Assembly (NCBI RefSeq): GCF_043641665.1
Contig: NC_092186.1
Span: 16,511,001 to 16,575,000 of the forward strand
Length of the DNA stretch: 64,000 bases
Direction: 5' to 3'
Origin: Enoplosus armatus
Taxonomy: Eukaryota; Chordata; Actinopteri; Centrarchiformes; Enoplosidae
In this document: positions 37,545-48,364 of the stretch, one piece after another
Layout of the letters: each line of letters opens with the position of its first letter
Numbering within the stretch: the stretch's first letter is position 1
Program-made: the position numbers and the translations under genes
The notes under the pieces: generated by a model
Databases searched by the model: none
What the model saw: only the letters and a program-made list of their open reading frames with translations
Told to the model about the DNA's origin: nothing

Positions 37545-38946
37545 CCTCCTGAAAGCACATCAATTCATAATGAACCGCTGTGAAGCTTTTTATAAGACTC
37601 ACCAACCGCTGGCTGAAATACATTAACCCTCTGTCTCTGGATTTTATTCTAAATCCATGGTGGGAGTGTTTTTGTTTTCAGTGAATACCTCAGCATGGCC
37701 AATGGGATTGTGTCAGCTGGTGAAGCACAGTCTGCCCAGATAACAATTCCCATATCCACCTCCTCTGGGCAGCAGCAGGCCTCTTTTCTCCCTCCTCATG
37801 TCTTATTCTGCTCTGTTAGTGTGCCGTGCTGGTGGTGTTAGTGAGATTGTGCCTGGCTCTGGAGGAGTATCCCTGCATGCTGTGGGCTTTAGGGTGCAGC
37901 CCTGGCAGACAGACGCATTAAAACACTAATGACTTACACACATCAATACATCAATATCTGTGTGTCCTAGCTGATAGTGTTATATCTGTCACAGGCCAAA
38001 TCACTGGCGAGAACTGTGTAGCGTTTTGCTTAGGCCTGTTGCTGTGTGAGAAAAGGAAGTGACAGTGGCAGGTCTTCCACATTTAGAGCAGCAGGAGAAG
38101 TGGTGTCACTGCTCACATCCCTCGCTGACTACAGGTGCTGCTGGCATGCAAGACGATTCTGTCTCTTTGCTACTGTAGGTGTCAGATATTAAGTCTGATC
38201 ATCTGGCATTCAATAGAAGGAAGTAATATAATCTTTCATCAGTGTTACTTCCGTTTATTAACTGATATTTTGGTGAAGTTAAACTAACACATGACACTAC
38301 TAATGCAATAAGGGCAAATGTGAATCAAACGTACCTGCTGGCTCGAATATGATTCTGTACACATGTAACACATACAACTTAGATTTATGGTATTTGTTTT
38401 CACTCTTACGAGATTCTCTGTAGTGTCTCACCAAATGAGGACAGGATGTAATAGCAAATAAAAACCATTCAGTATGGTATTAGAAGGCCTCTGGTGCTTC
38501 TGTTGCCTTGTCATTAAAGGACCCATGTGATGCTTTAACTGCTTGTGCTTGTGGTGACGTCCTCCTGTGTGGCCTGGATTCCCTCAGGCCAGTCAGAATG
38601 AATGGGCCTTCAGTACCTTAACTCAATAACCTCTACAGCCTGTTCCCTGAAAGCAATTTGATGGAAAAGGGTATGATCAGCCAAGACTATCAAATGAAAT
38701 GTATGTATACAACAACGCAAACACTCCAGTGACGCTGATAACACCTACAGCCTATCCCTCTGAGAAATGTCTTTCTCTGTATCCTGCCTCAATGTGAGTT
38801 TTATTCAACAGTTCAAATCTGACCTCAATATGAGACTTTCAAGGTAAATCCCCACTCACATTAAAGAGCACCAAAGGAAAACATGGCCTACTTCTTTTCC
38901 AAGACAAATGTACTTCAACAACTTTATATCATTTTCATTATCATTT

Positions 38947-38993
38947 TTTATTGATAATTCTGAGGTTCACATAACAAACCACATTTGTTTATT
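38947..38993 (-). terminator. Candidate polyadenylation signals for fam43a
   Basis: Two AATAAA hexamers read on the minus strand, at 38947-38952 and 38988-38993, about 700 bases past the fam43a stop codon. The stretch between stop and hexamers is AT-rich and gene-free, as expected of a 3' UTR. Which site is used cannot be told without transcript data. Confidence 0.35.
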
Positions 38994-39682
38994 CTTTAAA
39001 AAATAACATATTTATACTTAAAACATCTTACTTTACATCTTAATACATAATGGTTGTTTTTCCTTTTGCACAGCAAAGATATGGCATTTATGTTTCAGAC
39101 AACATACCAACAAATATTATGTACATGTAGTCAACATAATACTTGAATTCTACAACAGTGCAAAATAGAATAAATGAAAAGCACCCTGACAGGAAAAGTA
39201 AGGATGCCTGTTTAGACCCACTGAACCACTTGGGAAAAAAACGTGCTTTAAAAACAGATTGTTTTTTGGATCTTGGTGAGCATTTTTCAACAACAAAAAA
39301 TGCCATTTCAAGAGAGAAAAAAAACTTAAGGTAAACAAGCTTGAGGCTACAACAAATCCTCTTAAATAAAAGGATGGAATTAGTGCCGTGCACCTGAGGC
39401 GCACTGGGATTTTGTCGGTTCAACCAGTTATCTCTCAAATGGGCATGCACTTGTGTTTACACAATCTTAAAATATCATTCAGTAGCCTAATTGTTATCCA
39501 CGTGCGGTAATTGTCCCAGAACCTTGGAGGATCTTTTCTGGATCCTCTCAATTAGTCGTGGAGGCACAGATTAGACAAACACTCTCCACCACACGGTTGA
39601 CGACAGAGGAAATGTTTCATGTGGAGACATCGTGGCACTACAAAACAATGCGTCAGAGGCGCCCAGAAATGCCTAAAATTAT

Positions 39683-40723
39683 TCAGGCAATTTCCTGCAC
39701 CTTTACCTCCTCAAAGCCATTAATGAGCGCAGGGGGCTCCTGGTTGCTCTCTATGGAGGATTCGCTCCCCGTGCTCTCTCCAGAGAGAAGTCTGGTGACT
39801 CTGAGATCAGCTTTCAGTGTCTGTACGTCGTTGCCTATGCTCATCTCTCCCAAATCATTAATAATCTGAGTCAACTCCTGTTTACCGTTAGCAACACAAT
39901 CATCGTCCGTGTCCAGAATGTCCTCACACTCAAAGTGCATCGCTTTCTCCTCCTCCTCCTCCCCGACCAAGTCCTCTGTGATGGAGCCCAGCTTGGGCGC
40001 GCTCCGGCTGCGCTCCACCGGGGGTTTGTAGTAACACTGTCCGTTCAGCAGCTTCCTGAGGGGGACCAACGGGATGGTCTGTTCCCCTATGAGCTGCTGC
40101 TGCTGGTGCCTGGCATCGTCCCTCCGTTTTAGTCTTTTGAACTCAGCCAGGGCCGTGGCCGAGGTCTGGTAAAGCAGCAGCGCCATGGCCTTCGCCTTCT
40201 CCGGCTTGGACACCAGCACTGCGTGGCAGCGTAGCATCACGGCCTTGTGCTTCATCTCGTGCCTGTAAATCCAGGCGAAAACCTTGGGCAGCCTCGGGTC
40301 CGCGACGCAGTAGGTTATCCGGTGCAGCAAGTACAAGTGTCCCGGCCTCCTGGCCTTATCGTCCACATGCACCATCCGGATGCCCTGCGAGCTGATGGTC
40401 AGCCTCATCTTGGTGCCGTTCTTGCCCATTTCGCTTTTGCCCCAGATCTTGCTCACCGCCACGTCCGTGCACCCGTCCCCTTTGGACTGGATGGTGGTGG
40501 CATTCCCCAGGTAGAGCACCGTGTATGTGGGGTCCTCGCTGGTGATCTTCACCTTTTTCCTCTTGGACTTGAACATGCTGCCCACCCTGTTGAGTGCGCT
40601 CTCGGGGCAGGACTTGGCGAAGGAGGTGAGCGCAGAGTAGTTGAGACTCACCGCATAGCCCTTCTGCTTGGACTGCTTGTCTTCCTCAATCAGGTCGAAC
40701 TTATTCTTCTTCCAAGGCAGCAT
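39683..40723 (-). CDS. fam43a: FAM43A, PTB/PID-domain protein (single exon)
   Basis: This is an intact, intronless 346-residue protein read on the minus strand. I recognise it as FAM43A by its N-terminus (MLPWKKNKF), the run SEDPTYTVLYLGNATT near residues 62-77 that opens a PTB/PID fold ending near residue 200, and the conserved tail with SAPKLGSITEDL, LGEMSIGNDV and RLLSGESTGSESS. An acidic stretch separates the PTB domain from the tail. The human protein is about 420 residues; the fish one lacks much of the low-complexity acidic insert. The start is the ATG at 40723: it matches the family N-terminus, and an in-frame TAG lies 36 bases upstream with only TTG codons between. PTB domains usually bind peptide motifs or phosphoinositides, but the partners of FAM43A are poorly known, so cellular role and location are not asserted. 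The gene lies head-to-head with lsg1, as in human 3q29. Confidence 0.97.
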   Translation of the reverse strand: MLPWKKNKFDLIEEDKQSKQKGYAVSLNYSALTSFAKSCPESALNRVGSMFKSKRKKVKITSEDPTYTVLYLGNATTIQSKGDGCTDVAVSKIWGKSEMGKNGTKMRLTISSQGIRMVHVDDKARRPGHLYLLHRITYCVADPRLPKVFAWIYRHEMKHKAVMLRCHAVLVSKPEKAKAMALLLYQTSATALAEFKRLKRRDDARHQQQQLIGEQTIPLVPLRKLLNGQCYYKPPVERSRSAPKLGSITEDLVGEEEEEKAMHFECEDILDTDDDCVANGKQELTQIINDLGEMSIGNDVQTLKADLRVTRLLSGESTGSESSIESNQEPPALINGFEEVKVQEIA

Positions 40724-40834
40724 TTTATTGCTGTTTCCAGTAAACGGCAACAAAGTCTACTGAGAAAGGAAGAAAACAATAAACTTTGTATTAGGCTACT
40801 ACTAAATCCTAGAAGTGTTTATTTCCCTGTCAGG

Positions 40835-40915
40835 TCATTTATGAGCTACTCTATGGGAACTGAACGCAAAGACACCGTACTTCATCTGTTCATCCTCTAA
40901 AGTGCTCTGGTCCAT
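40835..40915 (-). other. Upstream ORF in the fam43a leader (26 codons)
   Basis: The first ATG downstream of the proposed TATA box opens a 26-residue frame (it begins MDQSTLEDEQ) that ends at a TGA before the main start. Its context is strong, with A at -3 and G at +4. Two minimal ORFs overlap or follow it: MNR-stop at 40882-40893 and MT-stop at 40830-40838. If transcription starts near 40960, ribosomes meet all three before the fam43a ATG, which would be expected to damp translation. No function is known. Confidence 0.45.
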
Positions 40916-40985
40916 TGTGATGCCCGCCGTCCTTTCTCGATGTAGGGCAGACTACAAACTACCGTACGGAGACGAGCTTCACGGG

Positions 40986-40992
40986 TTATATA
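40986..40992 (-). promoter_or_regulatory. TATA box of fam43a
   Basis: On the minus strand this reads TATATAA. It lies about 265 bases upstream of the fam43a ATG, which would put transcription start near 40955-40965 and give an unspliced 5' leader of about 235 bases. This is inferred from motif and position only. Confidence 0.55.
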
Positions 40993-42124
40993 CAGGGAGA
41001 AACCATTTGAGTGTGACTGTAGGGGGGACTGAACCAAATAAGAATAGACCTGTTTGTGTTGACTGTGTTCCTCGGTACAAAACTCTCACGTTTGCCTGCT
41101 GTTTCCAAATGGCAGCAGTATGATTTTGTATACTGTTAATGTTCATTATTACGATTACAGGCACAAACATTGACTAATTACAAGTACACAATGACATTTC
41201 TTAGCATAACCTTATTAACATTCCTTGTTACATGAGGTAACTAGAAGCCATATATCTTCTGAATTTCTATGGGACCATTGTAGTGAAATTACAAGAGATT
41301 AAAACATAAGAAACATTGTTGTTTTTTTAAATATAAATATTAAATCACCGCTGAGTGCAATGTAACTGAGTCTTTATTTACAATTAGGCTACTTTTTTTT
41401 TTTTTTCAGCATAATTAGGCTGCTATATTTCCACCTCACCAAAATCAAGGTTTGTTTGTAAATGTGTTCACATTGTCTCTCACATTTTTCAAGCTAGATT
41501 TGCTATATTTCCTAAAAATGTAACTTGTGTGTAAGGTGTGTTGTCTGCTTCTGAGATGAAAACATCAGAATCACTATCAACATAAAAAAACAAAACATAA
41601 AGTGGTGAGAATAAAACGCGTTGCTTTTACGTGAAATTGAGAAATAGTTACTATGCCAGTCAGTTCATCATGTTGGTATATGTGAAAGTAAGGAGAGTTT
41701 CTGATACTGCTGTTCTCTGCTGCCATCTTTTGGTTTACATCAGAAGTGCGTTTGTTGTGTTTGTGTGATGATAGAAGATGATTTACTTGGTACAATACTA
41801 ACTTTTGATTTGTGTTTTTTAATTTATTAGTACTTTAGAACTACATTTATGAGGACTGAATTTATGTTTGTTTGACTGTAAAACTGACTGCGGGTAGGCA
41901 TGAGGAACGAATTTGTTACTGTCCCATTTTCTTCAGTGCACCTTTGATAGCTGGACAGAGAAGTGGACTGTACCACAGCTACATCACTATAGAGAGATGC
42001 TTACAATATAGCAGATATTATCTCGACATTTTAGGGATGCATTTTTAAGATATGATATGTGAATTCCTAACAACTTAAATAAAATATATTAATTAATATC
42101 TCCAAGTAGCTGAAGTCGATTCGT

Positions 42125-42161
42125 CCGGATATGAGACTCGGTTGGTTTGTACCATATCCGG
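42125..42161. promoter_or_regulatory. Inverted repeat in the lsg1 promoter region
   Basis: Two perfect 9-base arms, CCGGATATG (42125-42133) and CATATCCGG (42153-42161), face each other across 19 bases, about 120-160 bases before the lsg1 ATG. The CCGGAT core resembles ETS-family sites, which are common near start sites of ribosome-biogenesis genes. It may be a paired factor site or a leader hairpin, depending on where transcription starts. Confidence 0.35.
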
Positions 42162-42282
42162 TTTTTACGACAACAACGTAGTGCACATGGGGAACAGTAG
42201 CCAGTGATAAATATCGTTTTTGCACCCTTTAGATATATTATATTTCAGTATTTTGTGAGGAGTGACAACATCAGAAGTTAGT

Positions 42283-45200
42283 ATGGGTAAGAAGAAGGCA
42301 GGCGGAGGAGGCGCACTGGGTAGATCTCTGATAAAGGAGAGACTCCAGGCAGGCCGAGGAAACAAGAGGGGCGACTCGTGGGTATGTCATGGCAACAACT
42401 AGCTTATTTTAAACATGTTTAAACAAATCATAGAGGATAGTTAACTTACTGTTGATAATAAATTATCAAGTTCAACTTCACTGTTTGGCCCTGTTTGAAG
42501 TGTCACTCAACTACTTGGCTACACGAAGGAGCTGTCAATAGTTCTGAATAGTATGGTTTGTTGCTCGCGCCAAACTCCCTTAAGAAAATGTAATGTTATT
42601 GCAGCTTTGCATACTGGGAACGTGAAGTCTATAAATCAATATCTGTTCGTAATAATTAGGTTTCTGTTGCAAATTCGGCATTTTATATAGGCCCTACCGC
42701 TGTTACTCACAGTATGTTTTCATGTAAGACAATAATGGCAAAACAAACTACCGGGAGAGCTATTTTGGCGGAAGACAACCGAGTTAAAGTATGTCCACAT
42801 GGCAGTCAGTGTGACTGTCAGTAGATGCTTTTTGTTCAAAGAACTCACTCTAACCCTAGACTAATATGTGGTTTGTATTGATATGGGTTTTATTCGACCC
42901 TTGTTTCACATTTGCAGCTCCACACCAGTGAGCTGAACGATGGCTATGACTGGGGACGTCTGAACCTGCAGTCAGTGACAGAACAGAGTTCCATGGATGA
43001 CTTTCTGGCCACTGCCGAATTGGCAGGAACAGAGTTTGTTGCAGGTAAATAATACCTCGCTCAACTCATGAGGGTTGTATGCATGGCAAGATGTACTCAT
43101 AGCCCCAATACATGCTGTTCTCTTACACGGTTGTTGTATATAAACATATACAACTGAATATGGATATAGATGGTAATTGTTGCCACTCTGTTTTGTAGCT
43201 ATAAAATGGATGTTATTGTGTTATCCACTGCTCCTCTGTCATTTGGTCCAACTGCTGTCTCTGACTGTTTTCTTGTTTCTTTTTATTAGAGAAACTCAAC
43301 ATCAAGTTTGTGCCAGCGGAAGCCAGAGCAGGCTTATTAACAGCTGATGAGAGAAAGAGGCTGCAGAAGCTGCATGAAGACAACAAGCATTTCCTCAGAA
43401 TTCCTCGACGGTAAGTACAACAGATCTAGTTAATTTTATGAAATTGCTGTACTGTATTTCTTTTGCAATTTTTGTGACATTTTTCTCCCAATTTTAAGCC
43501 CCCACTGGGATGACAGTACCAGCCCAGATGCGCTTCAACAAGCAGAGAAAGACAGCTTCTTGGAGTGGAGACGAGAGCTTGCACAGTGAGTAATATTCAG
43601 TAAACTAAGACACCTATGCTCTCACAAAGACTGTGTTCTTATAAGAAGTATTATCATTGTTGCATGTTTGTTGTCTAAAACGTTCTGTCCAAAATCAAGA
43701 ACAGCATTTGTAATATGTGGTTTATGTTACAACAGTGTAGGTTTATCACTGTCAGCCATCTAACTGTAAGTGTTTCCTCTGTAGACTAGAAGAGGAGCAG
43801 AAATTAATTCTCACCCCATTTGAGAGGAACCTGGAGTTCTGGAGACAACTGTGGAGAGTGATCGAGAGGAGGTAAAAACTAAAGCTGTATACAGCGCTCA
43901 GCTCATACCTGTCTTTAATGAGGAACTGTTCTTCTTATGTAATACTAATGGCAAAACTGTTTTTGTGTTTTCCTGTAGCGACGTCGTCGTTCAAATTGTT
44001 GATGCCAGAAATCCTTTGCTGTTCAGATGTCCTGACCTGGTGAGTACATTAAGCATTAGCGGGAAAGGGAAGGTGCATGCACTGCTGTTTTTCAATGACA
44101 GTTATCCCTGCATTAGGATACACATACATATTCAAAATCTGTTTTTCTGTCACCTTTTATGTTGTTTAGTCTCTTGTAGAGTTTTGATTTCTTTTGTGCT
44201 GTAATCTTTCATCTTGAGTTCCTCAAAGATGTGTCTAACATTCGTACTTACTGTAGTTAATAATTTAATAAACCAAAAAGGAATTAAACTGCCTATAACC
44301 AGCAGAAATATTGTGTAAAGGTGAACCCAACATTTCACTCCTATTTTATTCTGCATCATGTTTGTGTTGTGTGCTGCCAGGAGTTGTACGTAAAGGAAGT
44401 GTCAGAGCATAAGGTGAACATGCTGTTGGTGAATAAGGCAGACCTGCTGACCCGGGAGCAGAGGCGAGCCTGGGCTAGACACTTCCAGAAAGAGGGGCTG
44501 AGGGCGGTGTTCTGGTCTGCCCTGGCTGAGAGTGACAGACTGGAAGCAGAGGAAAAGGTGAGGAGGTGGAGGTTTGAGAAGCAACATCACCTCTGAATTA
44601 TCATATATGCGTTAATACATTTATTTCTTGGGAGCAGATATCTGTGCATATCCGCATTCCCTCATCATGGGGAGGTGGATGTTATCAGTTTGTAATTTCA
44701 GATTGTTTTAGAGAAACATATTCTTACTCTTTAGCGCCATCAGACTTGCTGCTGCCTTTAAACCCAGCATCAAAGTGCAAACCTCCTCTTCTCGCAGGGC
44801 ATGGAAGTGGAGGATCAAGAGTGTGGAGAGAGTGACCCAGAAGAGGAAGGACAGCCAGACAATGAAGACTTGACCCAAAACGGGGCAGATGGAGGGGAGG
44901 GAGAAGAGAGTGGTTCAGAGGAAGAGCAGCAGGAAAAGATAACTGTAGACGAGGAGGACTGGCACACCTGCACAGAAGATGAGGGTGATGACGAGGAAGG
45001 GACTGCTGGTTCATCCAGTGAATCCTTCCACAACTCCAGCCGTCTGCTGCACAAGGATGAGCTGCTGGAGATGTTTAAGGCTGTTCACAACGGGCCCAGG
45101 TGGAAAGACGGACAACTGACAGTGGGACTGGTGGGTAAAAAGTTAACAGTCTACAACAGCAAAAGAGAGTTTTCTGATCACTTGCTCATTTTCACTTGGC

Positions 45201-46848
45201 ATATACTGTGTAGAGTAAGGGCATTGTAATCCATTGCAAGCTTCCCCAGGAATGTTTTTTGCATTTGTTATTACTGAAGGACCTGACACTCCTATCTTCA
45301 CACTTACGGGCCCTATCTACTGTTCTAAACGATTGTAAAGTAATTCCAATTTGTATCGTGTATGAATTCAACAGGTTGGGTATCCTAATGTGGGAAAGAG
45401 TTCCACCATCAACACTATCCTGAGGAACAAGAAGGTGTCAGTTTCAGCCACTCCCGGACACACAAAGCACTTTCAGGTACAGGTCGACTCTTTAAACCTC
45501 TCTGTATGAATTCAAGTCTTTCATTCCATCAGCAGAAAGCCTAAAGTGCGATTGTTTTTGTTGCCTTTTCTTGACATGTATCACAGACTCTGTATGTGGA
45601 GCCAGGCTTGTGTCTCTGTGACTGCCCAGGTCTGGTCATGCCCTCCTTTGTTTCTACCAAAGCTGAGATGATCTGCTCTGGGATCCTGCCCATTGACCAG
45701 ATGAGAGATCACGTTCCTGCAGTCTCTCTTATATCCTTTCTATACTTTCTGGCACAGCATCTGCACAAATATAATATAAATAACCAAAATGTATTTGACA
45801 ATGATATGTTGATGTTTTGAAATGTTATGCCTAGAATCTTCAATTTGGACATGAGGCTCACAGCACCTCCAACTTTAAGTTAAGTCCTTAACTGATTTGT
45901 CACATATGTCAGACAATCCCTCGGCATGTGTTAGAAGGCACCTACGGCATCAACATCATCCGACCACGAGAAGATGAAGACCCTGACAGGCCTCCCTCCT
46001 ACGAGGAGCTGTTGATGGCTTATGGATGTGAGAATACTGGACATTTATAGTGTTTCTATAGAGAATAGATTAACAGTAGGCCAAAAATGTACTCGTCACC
46101 ATGCAACTCTGCCTTTAAATAAGAGCTGTATAAAGTTTATTATTGTGTTTCCCTCTTGTTAGACATGAGAGGCTTTATGACGTCACACGGCCAGCCTGAT
46201 CAGTCCAGATCGTCCCGGTACATCCTGAAGGATTATGTCAGCGTAAGTGCCAGACCTGAGCCTTATAGTTGTGTATTTGAGTAACATTGTTTTGTATCAC
46301 ATAATCATTGACTAAGTATGAGAAATGTTGACTTTGTTGACAGGGCAAGCTTCTGTACTGCCATCCTCCTCCTCGTATCAATGTCGAAGACTTCCAACCT
46401 CAGCACAACAAGTTCCTGAATAGAGACTCAGACAGCTGTGACCTCTCCGCAACAACAAACAAACAGAAAATCAGGAGAATTGAAAATGTGGTTGACAAGA
46501 ACTTCTTCCATCAGGTACAACACATCTATTGTCTTCTTAATAGTAAGAAAAATGCCTGAACAGCAGTTATTAGTTGTCAGAAAATCAAAAATATGTTTAA
46601 GTATGGCTGCAGCAGAGAGGCTGTATATTGTGACATGAAATGACTATTGGTGGGATGTCTGTCTTCAGGAGAATGTGCGGGCGCTCTCCAAGGGGGTTCA
46701 GTCTGTCATGGGCTACAAACCGGGCAGCGGACCAGTCGGCCCAGCAAAAGCTGGATCAGAGGTGGTGGTGGGAAAACCCTGGAAGAAACACGGCAACAAG
46801 AACAAGAAGGAGAAAGTACGCCGCCTCAACAAGCACCTGGACGCCTGA
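42283..46848 (+). CDS. lsg1: LSG1, circularly permuted GTPase for 60S maturation (14 coding exons)
   Basis: Spliced exons 42283-42381, 42918-43044, 43290-43410, 43499-43585, 43785-43871, 43979-44039, 44381-44557, 44798-45130, 45375-45476, 45587-45730, 45904-46027, 46163-46242, 46344-46514 and 46669-46848 join in frame to 630 residues (human about 658). The GTPase motifs occur in permuted order: G4 NKAD at 212-215, G5 SAL near 240, then G1 GYPNVGKSS at 366-374 and G3 DCPG at 410-413. A long Asp/Glu-rich insert in exon 8 separates the halves, and the C-terminus is Lys/Arg-rich. This is the hallmark of the YlqF/YawG-type family. In yeast and mammals Lsg1 acts on cytoplasmic 60S subunits and is needed to release the export adaptor NMD3. 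The ATG has A at -3 and G at +4. Every intron is GT-AG except intron 10, which is AT-AC. No frameshift or missing motif was seen. Confidence 0.97.
45731..45903 (+). other. lsg1 intron 10: U12-type AT-AC intron
   Basis: The intron starts ATATCCTTT and ends CAC. TCCTTAAC, the U12 branch-site consensus, lies at 45885-45892, with the likely branch A about 12 bases before the 3' end. Removing exactly this segment joins VSL to ICQTIPRH, which matches the LSG1 family. No GT-AG pair near the boundary restores that reading, and read-through meets a stop at 45818-45820. Length is 173 bases, phase 0. Confidence 0.92.
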
Positions 46849-47259
46849 GGATGATCTGAAATCAAAGCACTTTTAATTACAGATCATTTCAGCAGGAATG
46901 AAACCCCCTAAAGTACAATTCACATGTGATTCCAAAGGAATTAACGCTGAACAGTATCTGTAGCTAGATTCAGGCCCCTTAATCCCGAGAGTATGGAAAG
47001 GTTAAGCTGTCTTGATATTAACAAATGAGGTGCATAATCTGTCATGTGCTGCTCTGGTTAGAAGATCATATTGGTGCAATGCATTCCATCAAATGGGTCA
47101 CCAGTTCATGCACCAGATCTCACCACAGTGTTCGGAAATGGACTCAACATCCAGAGGGTGTGAATTTTATAAAATATTCTTCATTAACCAGATAGATGAC
47201 TGTATGTTGGACACCGCTTTTATCCATATACAGTTGTGATTAATGTAACTAAAATGGAT

Positions 47260-47295
47260 TATAAAATACATTGATTGTTTTCATGTTGGTGTGTC
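47260..47295 (+). terminator. Candidate lsg1 polyadenylation region
   Basis: A variant hexamer TATAAA at 47260-47265 is followed by a GT-rich stretch (47276-47295), about 410 bases after the lsg1 stop. No canonical AATAAA was seen between 46849 and 47300. Confidence 0.35.
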
Positions 47296-47964
47296 ACTTC
47301 TTTATCTTTACTCCATTTCAATGAGGTTATCTTTGGTTAATGCTACACAGTGCAGTGGTGGAAAGGAAAATAATAATTTAGGAGTATAGAAACATACATT
47401 AACCAATATTTTGAAATCAGCATTTAATGAATTGTCAAGGTAATGTGAAAAGGGTCACCCATATTGTAAATTAAGCTTATTTTACCAAATCTCATGAATT
47501 CAGAAGACTATCTAAAATCCCTAAGATAGCTGATGAAAAACTAAGAGATGGGCAGCTCTAAAACATCTAGATTTCATCTGAATGTTGATTTTTGTTTAGA
47601 CCTTTCTGTTTACGGGGAATTTAGCACCCAGACTAGCATATGGAAGTTGACTCTTGATTTATTGAGATAAATAAACAATGTGAGCTCACAGCTGAGAGGC
47701 TTTCAAGCCATCAAGAGAAGTCTGCCCCAGAGGGGAGGATGGCTTCTGATACACCCTTCACATCACAGCTCCATGTCAAAAGAAAGAACTAGGGTCTCAT
47801 TAGGCCTTAATAATGGTAAGTATTTAAAAGGCCACAATAAATGAGGGGAGGTCTAAGTAAGTAACCATCAGTAACCATTAACTGCATGCTCTCCTTTAAG
47901 AACCTGGGAACATGGATCTCTCCAACACGTTATGGGCGTAAAAAGTTGACTAGAACTTCCCGTC

Positions 47965-48064
47965 ATCATCAGGATCACCTCCGTGGGCCTCATCTTTTGG
48001 AGGATTCAGTACCTGAGACGGGATCTAGCTCCTCGCAGGTGGGCGGGACCGTGATCCTGATCAT
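47965..48064. repeat. Inverted repeat with 14-base arms between lsg1 and tmem44
   Basis: The arm at 47965-47978 (ATCATCAGGATCAC) is the reverse complement of 48051-48064 with one mismatch, with a 72-base loop. It lies about 300 bases upstream of the tmem44 start. It could be a small foldback repeat or chance; no flanking duplication was identified. Confidence 0.4.
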
Positions 48065-48305
48065 TAGAGGCAAATGTCACAGGTTCATCTCCAAATAGAT
48101 GATGAAACAGAACCTGTGTTTCAACTTCGTGAGAAGAATAGATGCGTTAGTTTCAAATCTGCCTTCAAAAGTGAGACTTGTGTCGTTAATTTCCCACAAC
48201 ATACAGTGTTTGAGGTGTTCCACAGGTGAGCTCCTCCCTAAAATATGCAGGCCCCTTTCCATTATGTTCTCGTGCGTTTGACGCGCGAGTTTGCACATCG
48301 GCTGC

Positions 48306-48363
48306 ATGGCTGCTGCATGGATTTTCTTCTAGTAAAATGACATGTAAACATATTTGCAATTAA
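48306..48363 (+). other. Cluster of short upstream ORFs before tmem44
   Basis: Four upstream ATGs open short frames, all closing before the tmem44 ATG at 48365: 48306-48332 (MAAAWIFF), 48317-48340 (MDFLLVK), 48337-48363 (MTCKHICN) and 48342-48347 (ATG-TAA). They matter only if transcription begins upstream of 48306, which cannot be decided here. Confidence 0.4.
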
Positions 48364-48364
48364 T

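Larger units (their letters stand above)
35301..38946. other. Spacer immediately downstream of fam43a
   Basis: Contains a MITE copy, two microsatellites and an unusual open stretch at 37132-37323. The rest shows no coding signal. The TGATGTCATGCTG and GGATTTTATTCTAAATCC motifs near 37350-37660 look non-random but cannot be assigned. Confidence 0.5.

Noticed and set aside
40724..40753. Ten-codon N-terminal extension of FAM43A
   Set aside because: It would need a TTG start; the first in-frame ATG is at 40723 and matches the family N-terminus.
40247..40900. 217-codon plus-strand open frame opposite fam43a
   Set aside because: Antisense shadow of the GC-rich fam43a coding sequence, where the real protein is on the minus strand.
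45596..45820. Independent small gene at this site
   Set aside because: This is lsg1 exon 10 read through into its AT-AC intron.
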